NCBI GenBank assembly: GCA_014654775.1
Contig: JACVZW010000030.1
Location: forward strand, 1 to 64,000
Length of the DNA: 64,000 bases
Direction: 5' to 3'
From: Paracoccaceae bacterium
GTDB taxonomy: Bacteria > Pseudomonadota > Alphaproteobacteria > Rhodobacterales > Rhodobacteraceae
In this document: positions 28,470 through 38,143 of the stretch, in pieces
Layout of the letters: every line of letters begins with the position of its first letter
Numbering within the stretch: the stretch's first letter is position 1
The notes under the pieces: model-generated
The model's database searches: none
Seen by the model: only the letters and a program-made list of their open reading frames with translations
What the model was told of the DNA's origin: nothing
Made by a program: the position numbers and the translations under genes

Positions 28470-29297
28470 TTAGGCCAGCATGTCCCAAACGAACCGCGCG
28501 CAGACGACCAGCAGGAAAATCCCGAACCCCGTCTCCAACACCCGCTTTGGCAGGGTATGGGCCAGCTTCACCCCGAACCGCGTCGTCAGCAGCGTGGTCG
28601 GGATCGTCAGCGCGAATGTCAGCAAGCTCACATAGCCCAGCGCATCGGCAGGCAGCCCCGGCTTGCCCCAACCCGCCAGCACATAGCCGATGGTCCCCGG
28701 CAGCGCGATCAGCACACCCACCCCCGCCGCCGTCGAAATCGCCCGGCGGATGTCATAGCCATGCAGCGTCAAGAGCAGGTTGGTGATCGCCCCCCCACCG
28801 ATACCCATAAGCGCAGACAATAGCCCAATTATCCCGCCATAGCCGACCAGAACCTTGCGCCCCGGCAGCCCCTCGGCCAGCCGCCACCCCTTGCCCCCGG
28901 TCAGCAGCTTGGCCGCATTCGTCCCCGCCACAAAGATGAAGACCAGCTGGAACACGATCGGGTCCGCAAAGCGCGCAATCGCCGATCCCGCCAGCACGCC
29001 CAACACCACAGGCACCGCCCAGATGCGGATCAGGTCCATATCCACCGTGCCGCGCAAATAATGCCCCCGCGCGGAATTCAGCGACGTGGGAATGATCACC
29101 GCCAGCGACGTGCCCACCGCCATCGGCATCCACACCTCTTCGGGATACCCCAGCACGCGGAACAGCTCATAGAAGACGGGCACCGAAATCGCCCCGCCCC
29201 CGATGCCGAAGACCCCGGCCAAGAGCCCGATCAAGGCCCCCGCCACGATCAGCGCCCCGATCACCGGCAAAAGCGTCGCCAGTTCAATCCCATCCAT
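28470..29297 (-). CDS. TauE/SafE family permease
   Basis: 275-residue integral membrane protein with about eight helices in two repeats. Each repeat carries the family glycine signature: GVFGIGGGAISVPVF (29-43) and LSALMGIGGGAITNLLL (160-176). The family exports small anions, including sulfite, sulfoacetate and related compounds, but the substrate here is undetermined. It is distinct from the TauE/SafE member in the taurine operon at 38143. ATG 29297 has only a weak AAGGGA upstream. It is followed by the SDR gene. Confidence 0.87.
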   Translation of the reverse strand: MDGIELATLLPVIGALIVAGALIGLLAGVFGIGGGAISVPVFYELFRVLGYPEEVWMPMAVGTSLAVIIPTSLNSARGHYLRGTVDMDLIRIWAVPVVLGVLAGSAIARFADPIVFQLVFIFVAGTNAAKLLTGGKGWRLAEGLPGRKVLVGYGGIIGLLSALMGIGGGAITNLLLTLHGYDIRRAISTAAGVGVLIALPGTIGYVLAGWGKPGLPADALGYVSLLTFALTIPTTLLTTRFGVKLAHTLPKRVLETGFGIFLLVVCARFVWDMLA

Positions 29298-29450
29298 CCG
29301 CGCGATTCCCTTCCCTAGCCGCGCCCCTGCAAGAGGCCGCCCCCCGTCAGTCTTAGGCCGCCCCCCCGCCAAGGACAACCGCTCGCCGCTTGCCGAAGCC
29401 GCCCGCCCCGCTAGGCTTCCCCCGATGCGTCGCAGAAGGAACCGCCAGCC

Positions 29451-30581
29451 ATGACCGTGAACACCGCCCCCATCTCGGCGGGCGAGGCCCTCGCCATCCT
29501 CCGCGCCGCCCATCAGGCGCAGGCCGCCGGAACCCTCACCGCCGCATGGATGCTGCATGGCCGCCCGGGCATCGGCAAATCCGACATCGTGGCCCAACTC
29601 GCGGCCGAGACGGGCGCGCAACTCTTCGACCTCCGCCTCACCACCATCGAACCGCAGGACCTGCGCGGCCTGCCCTTTTACGACCACGCCACCCGCCGCA
29701 CCGTCTGGTATCGCCCCGAAGACCTGCCCTCCGAACTGGACGGCGATCCCACGCGCCCCGCGATCCTCTTCCTCGACGAACTCACCGCCGCCGCCCCCAC
29801 CCTGCAACCCACCGTCTACGGCCTCCTGCAGGAACGCCGCGTGGGCCGCCACCAGCTTCCCGCCTCCTGCTTCCTCGTCGCCGCCGGGAACGGCACCGAT
29901 GACGGCGCCATCGCTTATGAGATGGGAACTGCGCTGGCCGACCGCCTCATCCACCTGCACTTGAAGGCCGAGGCGACGGATTGGCTCACCCGCTACGCCG
30001 TCCCCCGCGCCCTCCACCCCGCCGTCATAACCTTCATCCGCACCCGCCCCGACCTTCTGGAAACGTCTGAGGACGCGCTGCGCCGCGGCCTCACCATCGC
30101 CTGCACCCCCCGCTCATGGGTCCGCGTCTCGGATATCCTGCAGGCCATCCCCGACCCGCGCCTGCGCGCACCCATGATCGCGGGCACCATCGGCGACGCC
30201 GCCGCCGCCGAATTCCTGCTGGTGGTCGAAGAAATCGCCGCCACCGTGCAAGTGGCCGACCTGCTCGACGCGCCACGCGCCAAACGCCCCGACCTCTACC
30301 CCCAGACGATGACCGGCCTCACCGCCCTCACCTATGCCCTGATCGGCACCGCCGACGCCGCCACGATGCCAAAGGTGATCGAGGTGATGGCCGACCTCCG
30401 CCACCTCCCCCGCCTGCGCCCCGACGCCCCCTTCGCCCGCCTGCCGCTGGCCGAGCTTTGCACCCACGGCTTCGAACTCCTGATCCAAAAGGCCCTGACC
30501 CACGGCCTGACCGAGGCCTTCCGCACCTCCCCCGCCTATGCCGAATACCGGGCCGAACGGCAGGCGCAGGGCCTCGAATGA
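29451..30581 (+). CDS. MoxR-like AAA+ ATPase
   Basis: 376-residue AAA+ ATPase with Walker A GRPGIGKSD (about 38-46), Walker B AILFLDE (about 104-110) and sensor-1 region VAAGN. MoxR-type ATPases act as chaperones or activators together with VWA-domain proteins, here the next gene, whose ATG overlaps the stop codon (ATGA). The client is unknown. The Shine-Dalgarno (AAGGA) is 12 nt from the ATG, rather far. Confidence 0.87.
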   Translation: MTVNTAPISAGEALAILRAAHQAQAAGTLTAAWMLHGRPGIGKSDIVAQLAAETGAQLFDLRLTTIEPQDLRGLPFYDHATRRTVWYRPEDLPSELDGDPTRPAILFLDELTAAAPTLQPTVYGLLQERRVGRHQLPASCFLVAAGNGTDDGAIAYEMGTALADRLIHLHLKAEATDWLTRYAVPRALHPAVITFIRTRPDLLETSEDALRRGLTIACTPRSWVRVSDILQAIPDPRLRAPMIAGTIGDAAAAEFLLVVEEIAATVQVADLLDAPRAKRPDLYPQTMTGLTALTYALIGTADAATMPKVIEVMADLRHLPRLRPDAPFARLPLAELCTHGFELLIQKALTHGLTEAFRTSPAYAEYRAERQAQGLE

Positions 30582-31828
30582 CCCGCCACTCCACCCGCGC
30601 CACCACCGCGCTGCGCGCATTGAACGAACACGACCCCGCCATGGCCGCCCTCGCCCTCTGGTGCGATCACCGCGACCGAGACCACGGCCCCGCTGCCGAA
30701 ACCACGGGGCAGACAATCCACTACGGCCCGGAATTCGACACTCTCCCCCGGCACGAACAGATGGGGCTTGCCGCCCATCACATCCTGCACGTGGCGCTGC
30801 GTCATTCCCCCCGCCTCGCCGCGCACGCCCTGCGCATGGGCGACCGCTTCGACACCCGCCTCTGGCAGATCGCCGCCGATGCCATCGTGAACGAAACCCT
30901 GCTCGCCGCGGGCTATGCGATCCCCCGCCCCGCGCTCACCCTGACGGGCCTGCTGGCCAAGGCGCTCGACACCACCGCCGCCCCCCGTCAGGCGCTGGCC
31001 GATTGGGATGTCGACCGCCTCTATCACCGCCTGCGCGACACCACCCCCGGCGGCACGGGCGACGCGCAGTCCCGCGCCCTCTCCTACGCCACCGCCCAAG
31101 GCTTCCAGCCCGATCTCCAACCCGACACCGGCCCCGCCGACACAACCGACCAAAAGACCGAGGCCGACTGGCATCGCCACCTCTCCCGCGCGCTAGAGGC
31201 GGGCCGCACAGCCGGGCGCGGCATCGGCGCGGCAGGCCTGCGCCTTGCCGACATCCCGGTCCCCGAAACCCCGTGGGAGGTGATCCTGCGCCGCCTCCTC
31301 ACCCGCGCCACGCTGGATCGGCCCCAGCCCAGCCACCGCCGCCCCGCCCGCGCCTTCATCGCCGCGATGGCGCAGGCGCAGGCGCAAGGCACGCCCGAAC
31401 CCGCCTTCCAACCCGGAAACGCCCGCCGAAGCCCCGCCCCCCGCGTGGTGATCGCGCTCGACACCTCCAGCAGCATTACGGATGACGCCCTGTCGCTCCT
31501 GATGGCCGAGGTCGCCGCCATCGCCCGCCGCACACGGGCCGAGCTTCATCTCATCCCCTTCGACGACGCACCCGCCCCGGCGGTCAAACTCGATCCCGTC
31601 ACCGCCGCAGCCCAACTCCGCGCGCTGAACGCCCCAAGGGGCGGCGGTACCGCCTTCGCCCCCGCCTTCGCGGCGGCAAATGCCCTCAACCCGTCGATCC
31701 TGATCGTGCTAACCGATCTGGAGGCCCCTCTGCCCGACCGCCCCCGCTTCCCCGTGATCTGGGCCGTCCCCGACGCCCGTCCCGCGCCAAAGGCCCCTTG
31801 GGGCACGATCCTCGACCTCGCACGCTAA
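30578..31828 (+). CDS. VWA-like metallopeptidase-domain protein (DUF2201)
   Basis: 416-residue protein. The N-terminal part has a putative metallopeptidase-like helix (AAHHILHVALRHSPR) typical of DUF2201_N. A linker follows, and the C-terminal VWA-like domain carries the MIDAS-type DTSSSI motif and GGGTAF. It forms a translationally coupled pair with the upstream MoxR ATPase, the usual arrangement for this family, and the complex may remodel or activate an unidentified target. The stop codon overlaps the stop of the convergent gene. Confidence 0.85.
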   Translation: MTRHSTRATTALRALNEHDPAMAALALWCDHRDRDHGPAAETTGQTIHYGPEFDTLPRHEQMGLAAHHILHVALRHSPRLAAHALRMGDRFDTRLWQIAADAIVNETLLAAGYAIPRPALTLTGLLAKALDTTAAPRQALADWDVDRLYHRLRDTTPGGTGDAQSRALSYATAQGFQPDLQPDTGPADTTDQKTEADWHRHLSRALEAGRTAGRGIGAAGLRLADIPVPETPWEVILRRLLTRATLDRPQPSHRRPARAFIAAMAQAQAQGTPEPAFQPGNARRSPAPRVVIALDTSSSITDDALSLLMAEVAAIARRTRAELHLIPFDDAPAPAVKLDPVTAAAQLRALNAPRGGGTAFAPAFAAANALNPSILIVLTDLEAPLPDRPRFPVIWAVPDARPAPKAPWGTILDLAR

Positions 31829-32505
31829 CCGATCAGCGCCGCCAGCCGCGCATGGGCCGACACGCCCCGCACGTCAAAAGCCACATCCCGCAGGCACTCC
31901 CCCGCCGCCAAATTCACCCGCAGCAGGTCGCGCTCCCCGAAATCCGCATCGAACAGCCCCGTCAGCAGCACCGTCTCCTCCGCCGACAGGCGCATCACCT
32001 CTGGCCCGGATTTTGGCCCCGCCTCGCTCTGCACGGATACCAGCGTCAGCGGCGGCATCCGCCAGATCTCCGACTGCTCCACCACCAGATGCAACCGCCC
32101 CTCGGCCAGCCCCCGCCCCGCCGCGATCTTCGACAGAACCGCCACCGCCCGCACTCGCAACAGGTCCAAACCCCGCTCCACCTCCGCCTCGCTGGCCAAA
32201 GCCCGCGCCTTGACCTTCGACAGGCGCAGCACCTTCGCCTCGAACAGATAGACCACGATCAGCATCGGCAGCGGCGCCTGCGAGATGGCCAGCGCATAGC
32301 GCGGAAACAGGATCGCCCCCAGCAGGAAGGGCAACAGCGCCACCAGATAGCGCAAGACCTCCACCTCGAAGATCAGCCGCAGCCACAGGCCCAACCCCGC
32401 CCCCCGGCGCGGAAACACCATCACCCGGCCAAAGACGCGCCGCGGCACCTGCCGCATCTCCAGCGCACCGGGATTCCAGATCGTGTCAGGCGTCAGGATG
32501 AACAA
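31825..32505 (-). CDS. Membrane-associated protein, unknown
   Basis: 226-residue protein of no family that I recognise. It has two hydrophobic segments near residues 37-66 and 68-86 and a mostly soluble C-terminal half (about 90-226). The start chosen is TTG 32505, with GGAGG ten bases upstream; ATG 32457 is a shorter alternative with GGAG directly adjacent. It is convergent with the VWA gene and lies 53 bp past the end of soeC. A role is not evident. Confidence 0.6.
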   Translation of the reverse strand: MFILTPDTIWNPGALEMRQVPRRVFGRVMVFPRRGAGLGLWLRLIFEVEVLRYLVALLPFLLGAILFPRYALAISQAPLPMLIVVYLFEAKVLRLSKVKARALASEAEVERGLDLLRVRAVAVLSKIAAGRGLAEGRLHLVVEQSEIWRMPPLTLVSVQSEAGPKSGPEVMRLSAEETVLLTGLFDADFGERDLLRVNLAAGECLRDVAFDVRGVSAHARLAALIG

Positions 32506-32557
32506 AGCGCGGGCCCTCCGCAGCCGAAGCTAGCGCCGCCCGCCCGCCGCGCCAGCC

Positions 32558-33424
32558 CTAGCGCGCCCCGTAATACAGGCCCACCACATGCTCGGCCTCC
32601 GCAAAAAAGAGCCAGCGCTGCGCCAAGGCCCCCAGCAGATGCAGCGTCACCGCCACAATCACCGCCGCCACGCCCGGCAAGAACATCAGCGCCAGCGCAG
32701 GCAGCATCACCGAACAGACCATGGCGATCATCCGCACCCGCTCGGCATGCTTGCGCCCCACCACGAAGATCATCTCGCGCAGAAGGTAATTCCCCCCCGT
32801 ATGCGGCTGCTCAAACACCGACACCGCACCGATCCGGCCCAAGCCCGTCGCGCTTTCCATCGTCGCCCCGGCCCGCGCAAAGGCCCGCGCCCCGAAATGC
32901 CAATGCAGCGCCAGCGCCACCCCCAGCAGAACCAGCGCCCATGCCGCGAAGGGCCGCATCGCCCCCATTACCATCGCGCCCGACAACGCATAGGCCAGAA
33001 AGACGCAGGGCACCGTCCAGTGATGCCAGCGCGGCACGGCCCGGATCTGCGCATAGATCATCGAGGTGCAAAAGACGGTCACCCCCGCCATCCCTGCCCC
33101 CGCGATCCCAAAGCCCCGCCCCCATCCCAGCCCCAGCCAATCCGACAAAGCCTGCGGCGCAAAGAGAAGGAGCGTGATCACCGCCGCCCAAGCCTCGCGC
33201 GACAACCAACTCGTCCGCCACTGCGTGAACGCCAACAGCGCCCGCTGCGGATTGCCCAGATGGAAGGTCGAGGCGACCAGGCCCGCCACCGCCAGCCCGT
33301 AGCCAATCCCCCACAGGAAAAACGCCGCCATCCCCTGCGCCCCGAAGATGCCCAACAGCGCAAGAAAGCCGAAGCCCAGCCCCGACAGAACGGTAAAGAC
33401 AATAACGGACGGTGCCGGATGCAT
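32558..33424 (-). CDS. soeC: SoeC/DmsC-type membrane anchor subunit
   Basis: 288-residue integral membrane protein of the DmsC family with about eight helices, the quinone-linked anchor of a DMSO-reductase-type complex. The N-terminal segment SVIVFTVLSGLGFGFLALLG and FHLGNPQRALLAFTQWRTSWLSREAW are family features. The ATG directly follows the soeB stop (TGAATG). In the taurine context it is best read as SoeC of cytoplasmic sulfite dehydrogenase, passing electrons from sulfite to the quinone pool. DMSO-reductase anchor is the alternative. Confidence 0.85.
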   Translation of the reverse strand: MHPAPSVIVFTVLSGLGFGFLALLGIFGAQGMAAFFLWGIGYGLAVAGLVASTFHLGNPQRALLAFTQWRTSWLSREAWAAVITLLLFAPQALSDWLGLGWGRGFGIAGAGMAGVTVFCTSMIYAQIRAVPRWHHWTVPCVFLAYALSGAMVMGAMRPFAAWALVLLGVALALHWHFGARAFARAGATMESATGLGRIGAVSVFEQPHTGGNYLLREMIFVVGRKHAERVRMIAMVCSVMLPALALMFLPGVAAVIVAVTLHLLGALAQRWLFFAEAEHVVGLYYGAR

Positions 33425-34162
33425 TCAGATCTTCCCCAGCACCCGGTCCAGCCATCCGGCCAGCCCCGTCGCCTTGATGTCGAGAAGCGGGGCAAGCAAA
33501 CTCGCTTCCTCCGGCCGGTCCTTCTTCCTTGGCGGCAGATAGCGGTTCACCGGCTTCGTCCCCATCTCGGGCATCAGCGCAAACCCCTCCCGCTCTGCCG
33601 TCAGGCGGCTGACCTTGCTCTGCGGGTCCGCGAAATCCCCGAAATGCCGCGCCCCCGTGGGGCAGGTGCGCACGCAGGCAGGCTCGCGGTCCTCCTCCGG
33701 CAGGGCCTCGTTATAGATGCGATCCACGCAGAGCGTGCATTTCTTCATCACCCCCGCATCCTGATCCAACTCCCGCGCCCCATAGGGGCAGGCCCAGGCG
33801 CACAGGCCGCAGCCGATGCAGGCATCCTCATTGACCAGAACGATGCCATCCTCGGCCCGCTTATAGCTCGCCCCCGTCGGGCAGACGGTCACGCAAGGCG
33901 CATCCTCGCAATGCAGGCAGGACCGCGGGAAGTTGATGATTTGCGCCGCCGCATCAACAGGTTGCACGGAATAGCTGTGAACGCGATTGAGGAAGGTCCC
34001 CGATGGATCGGCCCCATAAGGGTTCTGGTCCGACAAGGGCACGCCATAGCCCTGATCGTTCCACCCCTTGCAGGCGGTGACGCAGGCATGACAGCCCACG
34101 CAAGTGTCCAGATCGATCACCAGACCCAGCTTCTTTTCCGTCCGCTCCGGCAGCGCCGTCAT
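33425..34162 (-). CDS. soeB: SoeB/DmsB-type iron-sulfur subunit
   Basis: 245-residue ferredoxin-type electron-transfer subunit with four cysteine clusters: CVGCHACVTACKG, CLHCEDAPCVTVCPTG, CIGCGLCAWACPYG and CTLC...CVRTCPTG, enough for four [4Fe-4S] centres. There is no signal peptide. It connects the molybdopterin subunit to the membrane anchor. ATG 34162 is chosen because the conserved region begins shortly after it; the Shine-Dalgarno is just a G-run. A 67-bp gap with two perfect palindromes separates it from soeA. Confidence 0.9.
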   Translation of the reverse strand: MTALPERTEKKLGLVIDLDTCVGCHACVTACKGWNDQGYGVPLSDQNPYGADPSGTFLNRVHSYSVQPVDAAAQIINFPRSCLHCEDAPCVTVCPTGASYKRAEDGIVLVNEDACIGCGLCAWACPYGARELDQDAGVMKKCTLCVDRIYNEALPEEDREPACVRTCPTGARHFGDFADPQSKVSRLTAEREGFALMPEMGTKPVNRYLPPRKKDRPEEASLLAPLLDIKATGLAGWLDRVLGKI

Positions 34163-34174
34163 GCCGTGCCCCCC

Positions 34175-34218
34175 CAAATCTTTTCGAAAAGATTTGCAAA
34201 ATTCTTCGAAGAATTTTG
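34175..34218. repeat. Two adjacent perfect 22-bp palindromes
   Basis: Palindrome A at 34175-34196 has half-site CAAATCTTTTC and palindrome B at 34197-34218 has half-site CAAAATTCTTC. Both are perfect, A/T-rich in a G/C-rich region, and abut with no spacer. They lie between the soeA stop (34230) and the soeB start (34162), so the mRNA would carry two stable hairpins inside the operon. Confidence 0.9.
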
Positions 34219-34229
34219 TCTCCCCCCGC

Positions 34230-37001
34230 TCACGCCCGCGCCCTCCCCTTCGGCACCACCTGCGGCAGCACGTCGAAGGCAGGCTCCGACCGCTCTTGCG
34301 GCCCCACCTTCTCAATCCGCACCCGCAGGTCGAACCACGCCGCCTGCCCCGTGACGGGATCGGAGTTTGACACCCGCCCCTCGCCCGGCAGCAGTTCCGA
34401 AATCAGATGGTTCAACAGGAACCCCTGATTGGCCTCCGGCGCACCCTGATCCAGCGCCCAAGCCCCCCGCCGTTTCCCGATCGCATTCCACGTCCAGACC
34501 GTATCGGGGTTCAGCGCCGCCATATGCGCCACCGGCACCACGATCTCGCCGGTGGGCGAGGTCACGCGGGCATAGTCGCCCTCCGCAAAGCCCTGCCCCT
34601 CCCAGATCGCAGTCGGAAGATAGAGGTAATTCTTCCCGTGAATCTGCCGCAGCCATGCATTCTGGCTGCCCCAAGAATGATACATCGCCATCGGCCGTTG
34701 GGTGATCGCATGCACTGGAAACCCCTCCGCCGCCGCCTCCCCCAAGGGCGGATACCAGACGGGCAGCGGGTCCATCGCCAGTTTCAACCTCTCCCGCAAA
34801 TAATCGGGCGGTTGCAGGAACCCGTGCCCCTCGGCCGCCAGTTGGAACTTCCGCATCGGCTCGGACCAGATCGAGAAAAGATAGGGCTGCGGCGTCTCGT
34901 AGAAGGACGTGGCCACCGCCCAATCCTGATAGGCCGCATTCCACGGCTTCATATACTGCGCGCCCTCGGGCACATGCGCCTGATAGAACCCGCCGTTTTC
35001 GATATAGCGCGCCAGCTGGTCGGGGTTCGCCTCGCCCCGCCCCTCGGCCTGCCCATCTGCCCCCCGGAACCCGATCAGAGGCCCCACACCGGGCCGCCGG
35101 ATATGGTTCACGATGTAATCGGCGTAATCCTTGAACTTCGCCGTCCCGTCCGGGTTCGTCATCCCCGGCAGGCCCAACCTGACCCCAAGGTCCAGAAGCA
35201 CGGATTGGAATCCCCGCACATCACGGTCCGCCTCCACCACCGGCCAGCGGATCGCGTCCCCCGCCGCATCCGGCTCAGAAATCGGACGATCCAGCAGCGA
35301 AATGCAGTCATGCCGCTCCAGATAGGTCGTATCCGGCAGGATCAGATCGGCATAGGCCACCATTTCTGACGCATAGGCATCGGAATAGATGATGCGCGGG
35401 ATGACATAGTCCCCATCTGGCCCCTTGTCCGTCAGCATCTCCATGACGCGGGCCGAATTCATCGACGAATTCCACGACATATTCGCCATGTAGAGGAACA
35501 GCGTATCGACCTTGTACGGGTCCCCCGCATGGGCATTCGGGATGACCATATGCATCAACCCATGGGCCGAAAACGGGTTCTCCCAGGTGAACCCCTTGTC
35601 GATCCGCCAGGGCGTGCCGTCCTCCTTCAGGGCCAAATTCTCCGGCCCCCGCACATAGCCCAAATGGGGGCCGGACAAGGGCTTGCCCGGTGCCGCCACG
35701 AAATGCGGCGTTGGATGCGCCTCCACGGGCTTCGGATAGGGCGGCTTCAGCCGATACCCCCCCGGCACCTCCACCGTCCCCAGCAATATCTGCAGCAGAT
35801 GCAGCGCCCGCGCCGTCTGGAACCCGTTGGAATGCGCCGAAATCCCCCGCATCGCGTGGAAACTCACAGGCCGCCCCGTCATGCTCTCGTGACGATCGCC
35901 CCGGAAATCCGTCCATGCGATGGGCAGCTCAAACGCCTCGTCAAAGGCCACCCGCGCCAGCTCCGCCGCCAAGCTGCGTATCCGCCCCGCAGGCACGCCA
36001 CAGCGCGCCGCCACCGCCTCCGGCGCATACTCCTCGCCCAGATACCGCTCCGCCATATGCTGGAACACCGTCCGATGTCCCTGCCACACCGCCCCCAGAT
36101 CCGGCTGCACCCCCGCCCCGTCCCAAGGTGCGGGCATCCCCGTCCGCTTGTCGATCACGAAGGGCTGGCTTTCTGCGTTCTTCAGGATCAGCCCCTTCTC
36201 GGGCCCCTCCGTCGCATTCACCAGCAAAGGCGCATTCGTCCACCGCGCGAGGTAATCAAGGTCGATCTTCCCCGCCTGCAGCAGGCAATGGATCAACGAC
36301 AAGATCAGCAGCCCATCCGTGCCCGGCGTGATCCCCACCCATTCATCGGCCACGGCGTTGTATCCCGTCCGCACCGGGTTCACGCCGACGACCTTCGCTC
36401 CCCGCGCCTTCAGCTTGCCGATCCCGATCTTGATCGGGTTGCTGTCATGATCCTCGGCCACGCCGAACAGCACGAAAAGCTTCGTATGCGCCCAATCCGG
36501 CTGCCCGAACTCCCAGAACGCCCCGCCAATCGTGTAAATCCCCGCCGCCGCCATGTTGACGGAACAGAAGCCCCCATGCGCGGCGTAATTCGGCGTGCCG
36601 AACTGCTGCGCCCACCATCCGGTGAAGGACTGCGACTGATCCCGCCCCGTGAAGAAGGCCAGCTTTTCCGGCGCCTCCTCCCGCAGCGGCTTCAGCCACG
36701 ACACCGCCGTCGCCAAGGCCTCTTCCCACGAAATCTCCTCAAACGCCCCCGATCCACGCGGCCCCACCCGCCGGAGCGGCGCACGCAGACGGCTCGGCGC
36801 CGTCACCTGCATGATGCCGCTCGCCCCCTTGGCGCAAAGCACGCCCTTGTTCACCGGATGATCGCGGTTCCCTTCGATATAGGTCACCTTGCCCGACGTC
36901 AGATGCACATTGATCCCGCAGCGGCAGGCGCACATGTAGCAGGTGGTCTTCCGCACCTCGTCGGACACTTTCGGCGATGTCTCCACCTTCGGCTGACCCA
37001 T
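34230..37001 (-). CDS. soeA: SoeA-type molybdopterin oxidoreductase (sulfite dehydrogenase)
   Basis: 923-residue DMSO-reductase-superfamily catalytic subunit. From ATG 37001 the N-terminal [4Fe-4S] site is C-x2-C-x3-C (C21, C24, C28) plus C56, followed by the Mo-bisMGD domains with GGFCSVN in the ligand region. There is no twin-arginine signal, so it is cytoplasmic, which fits SoeA and not periplasmic DmsA. In this operon it most likely oxidises the sulfite released by Xsc to sulfate. ATG 37001 overlaps the ackA stop (TGATG) and GGAGG precedes it. Sequence alone does not exclude polysulfide or DMSO reductase-like activity. Confidence 0.83.
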   Translation of the reverse strand: MGQPKVETSPKVSDEVRKTTCYMCACRCGINVHLTSGKVTYIEGNRDHPVNKGVLCAKGASGIMQVTAPSRLRAPLRRVGPRGSGAFEEISWEEALATAVSWLKPLREEAPEKLAFFTGRDQSQSFTGWWAQQFGTPNYAAHGGFCSVNMAAAGIYTIGGAFWEFGQPDWAHTKLFVLFGVAEDHDSNPIKIGIGKLKARGAKVVGVNPVRTGYNAVADEWVGITPGTDGLLILSLIHCLLQAGKIDLDYLARWTNAPLLVNATEGPEKGLILKNAESQPFVIDKRTGMPAPWDGAGVQPDLGAVWQGHRTVFQHMAERYLGEEYAPEAVAARCGVPAGRIRSLAAELARVAFDEAFELPIAWTDFRGDRHESMTGRPVSFHAMRGISAHSNGFQTARALHLLQILLGTVEVPGGYRLKPPYPKPVEAHPTPHFVAAPGKPLSGPHLGYVRGPENLALKEDGTPWRIDKGFTWENPFSAHGLMHMVIPNAHAGDPYKVDTLFLYMANMSWNSSMNSARVMEMLTDKGPDGDYVIPRIIYSDAYASEMVAYADLILPDTTYLERHDCISLLDRPISEPDAAGDAIRWPVVEADRDVRGFQSVLLDLGVRLGLPGMTNPDGTAKFKDYADYIVNHIRRPGVGPLIGFRGADGQAEGRGEANPDQLARYIENGGFYQAHVPEGAQYMKPWNAAYQDWAVATSFYETPQPYLFSIWSEPMRKFQLAAEGHGFLQPPDYLRERLKLAMDPLPVWYPPLGEAAAEGFPVHAITQRPMAMYHSWGSQNAWLRQIHGKNYLYLPTAIWEGQGFAEGDYARVTSPTGEIVVPVAHMAALNPDTVWTWNAIGKRRGAWALDQGAPEANQGFLLNHLISELLPGEGRVSNSDPVTGQAAWFDLRVRIEKVGPQERSEPAFDVLPQVVPKGRARA

Positions 37002-38143
37002 CACGCCTCCCCCGCCATCAGATGCATGGCTTCCATCGCAATCTGACGCTCTTCCTCCGCCGCGACTATCCAGACAGCGACATCCGCGCCTTCTGGGTGC
37101 AGCACCCCCGCCCCCGCCGCATTGGCCGCTGCGTCAAAGCGCACCCCGGCATAGGCCAGCCCTTGCAGGATGGCCCCCCGCACGCCCGCGTCATTCTCCC
37201 CGATCCCGCCCGTGAAGGCCACGGCATCAAGTCCCCCCATCGCCGCGATCAGACTGCCCGCATGCCGCACCGCCCAATAGCAGAAATGCTCCACCGCAAA
37301 GCGCGCCTCCTCTGTCCCCGCCCGTGCCAGCTCCCGCATGTCCGACGCCCCGCCAAGGCCCAACAGCCCGCTCTCCCGGTTCAGGATGCGCGCAGCACCC
37401 TCCACCCCATGCCGCTCGGCCAATCTCAAAACGGCATTTCCGTCGATCGCCCCGGCCCGCGTCCCCATCGTCAGCCCATCCAGCGGCGAATAGCCCATCG
37501 TGGTGGCCACAGATCGTCCCTCTACGATCCCGCAAGCCGATGCTCCATTACCCAAATGGAACGCAAGCAGCCGCCTTGGCACCTGTCCAGACCCAGTTTC
37601 TTGCACTTTTCGAACAAGTGACGCGTAGCTGATCCCGTGAAACCCATAGCGCCGCAGACCCATCGCCTCGGCCTCTGCCGGGATCGCATAGCGCCGCGCC
37701 ACCTCCGGATTGGTCGCGTGAAAGGCGGTATCGAAACTCGCGAATTGAGGCAACTCCGGCACCAGCCGCGCCAGCGCCCGCATCCCCGTCAGGTTCGCCG
37801 GATTGTGCAACGGCGCCAGCGGAACGCAGGCCTCCACCTCAGCCAGCACCGCCCCCGTCACCCGACAGGGGGCCACCAGCGCCGCCCCGCCATGCACCAC
37901 CCGATGCGCCGCCGCCTGCAACGACGCCACCGGAACCCCCGCCTCCTCCATCGCCTCAAAGCACAGCGCCAAGGCCGCCGCATGATCCGGCACCACCCGC
38001 GCGCCCTGCAACGGCCCGATCTCCACCCGCGCCCGCGCCCCGCCAATCTCCGTCACCCGGCCCGCCAGCACCTCACGCAAGCCGGCGCCAAAGATCGCGA
38101 CCTTCACCGATGACGACCCCGCATTGACGACCAGCACCGCCAT
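37001..38143 (-). CDS. ackA: Acetate kinase
   Basis: 380-residue acetate kinase interconverting acetyl phosphate plus ADP with acetate plus ATP. Motifs: VNAGSSSVK (6-14), RRYGFHG (164-170), HLGNGAS (196-202), GTRAGAIDGN (227-236) and GGIGEN (312-317). Within the taurine operon it would recover ATP from the acetyl phosphate made by Xsc, in place of the phosphotransacetylase often found with xsc. Start and stop overlap both neighbours as TGATG, so translation is tightly coupled. Confidence 0.95.
   Translation of the reverse strand: MAVLVVNAGSSSVKVAIFGAGLREVLAGRVTEIGGARARVEIGPLQGARVVPDHAAALALCFEAMEEAGVPVASLQAAAHRVVHGGAALVAPCRVTGAVLAEVEACVPLAPLHNPANLTGMRALARLVPELPQFASFDTAFHATNPEVARRYAIPAEAEAMGLRRYGFHGISYASLVRKVQETGSGQVPRRLLAFHLGNGASACGIVEGRSVATTMGYSPLDGLTMGTRAGAIDGNAVLRLAERHGVEGAARILNRESGLLGLGGASDMRELARAGTEEARFAVEHFCYWAVRHAGSLIAAMGGLDAVAFTGGIGENDAGVRGAILQGLAYAGVRFDAAANAAGAGVLHPEGADVAVWIVAAEEERQIAMEAMHLMAGEA

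Noticed and set aside
32558-37001. DMSO reductase DmsABC
   Set aside because: The subunit architecture fits, but the catalytic subunit has no twin-arginine signal and sits in a taurine/xsc operon, so cytoplasmic sulfite oxidation is more likely. Not excluded outright.
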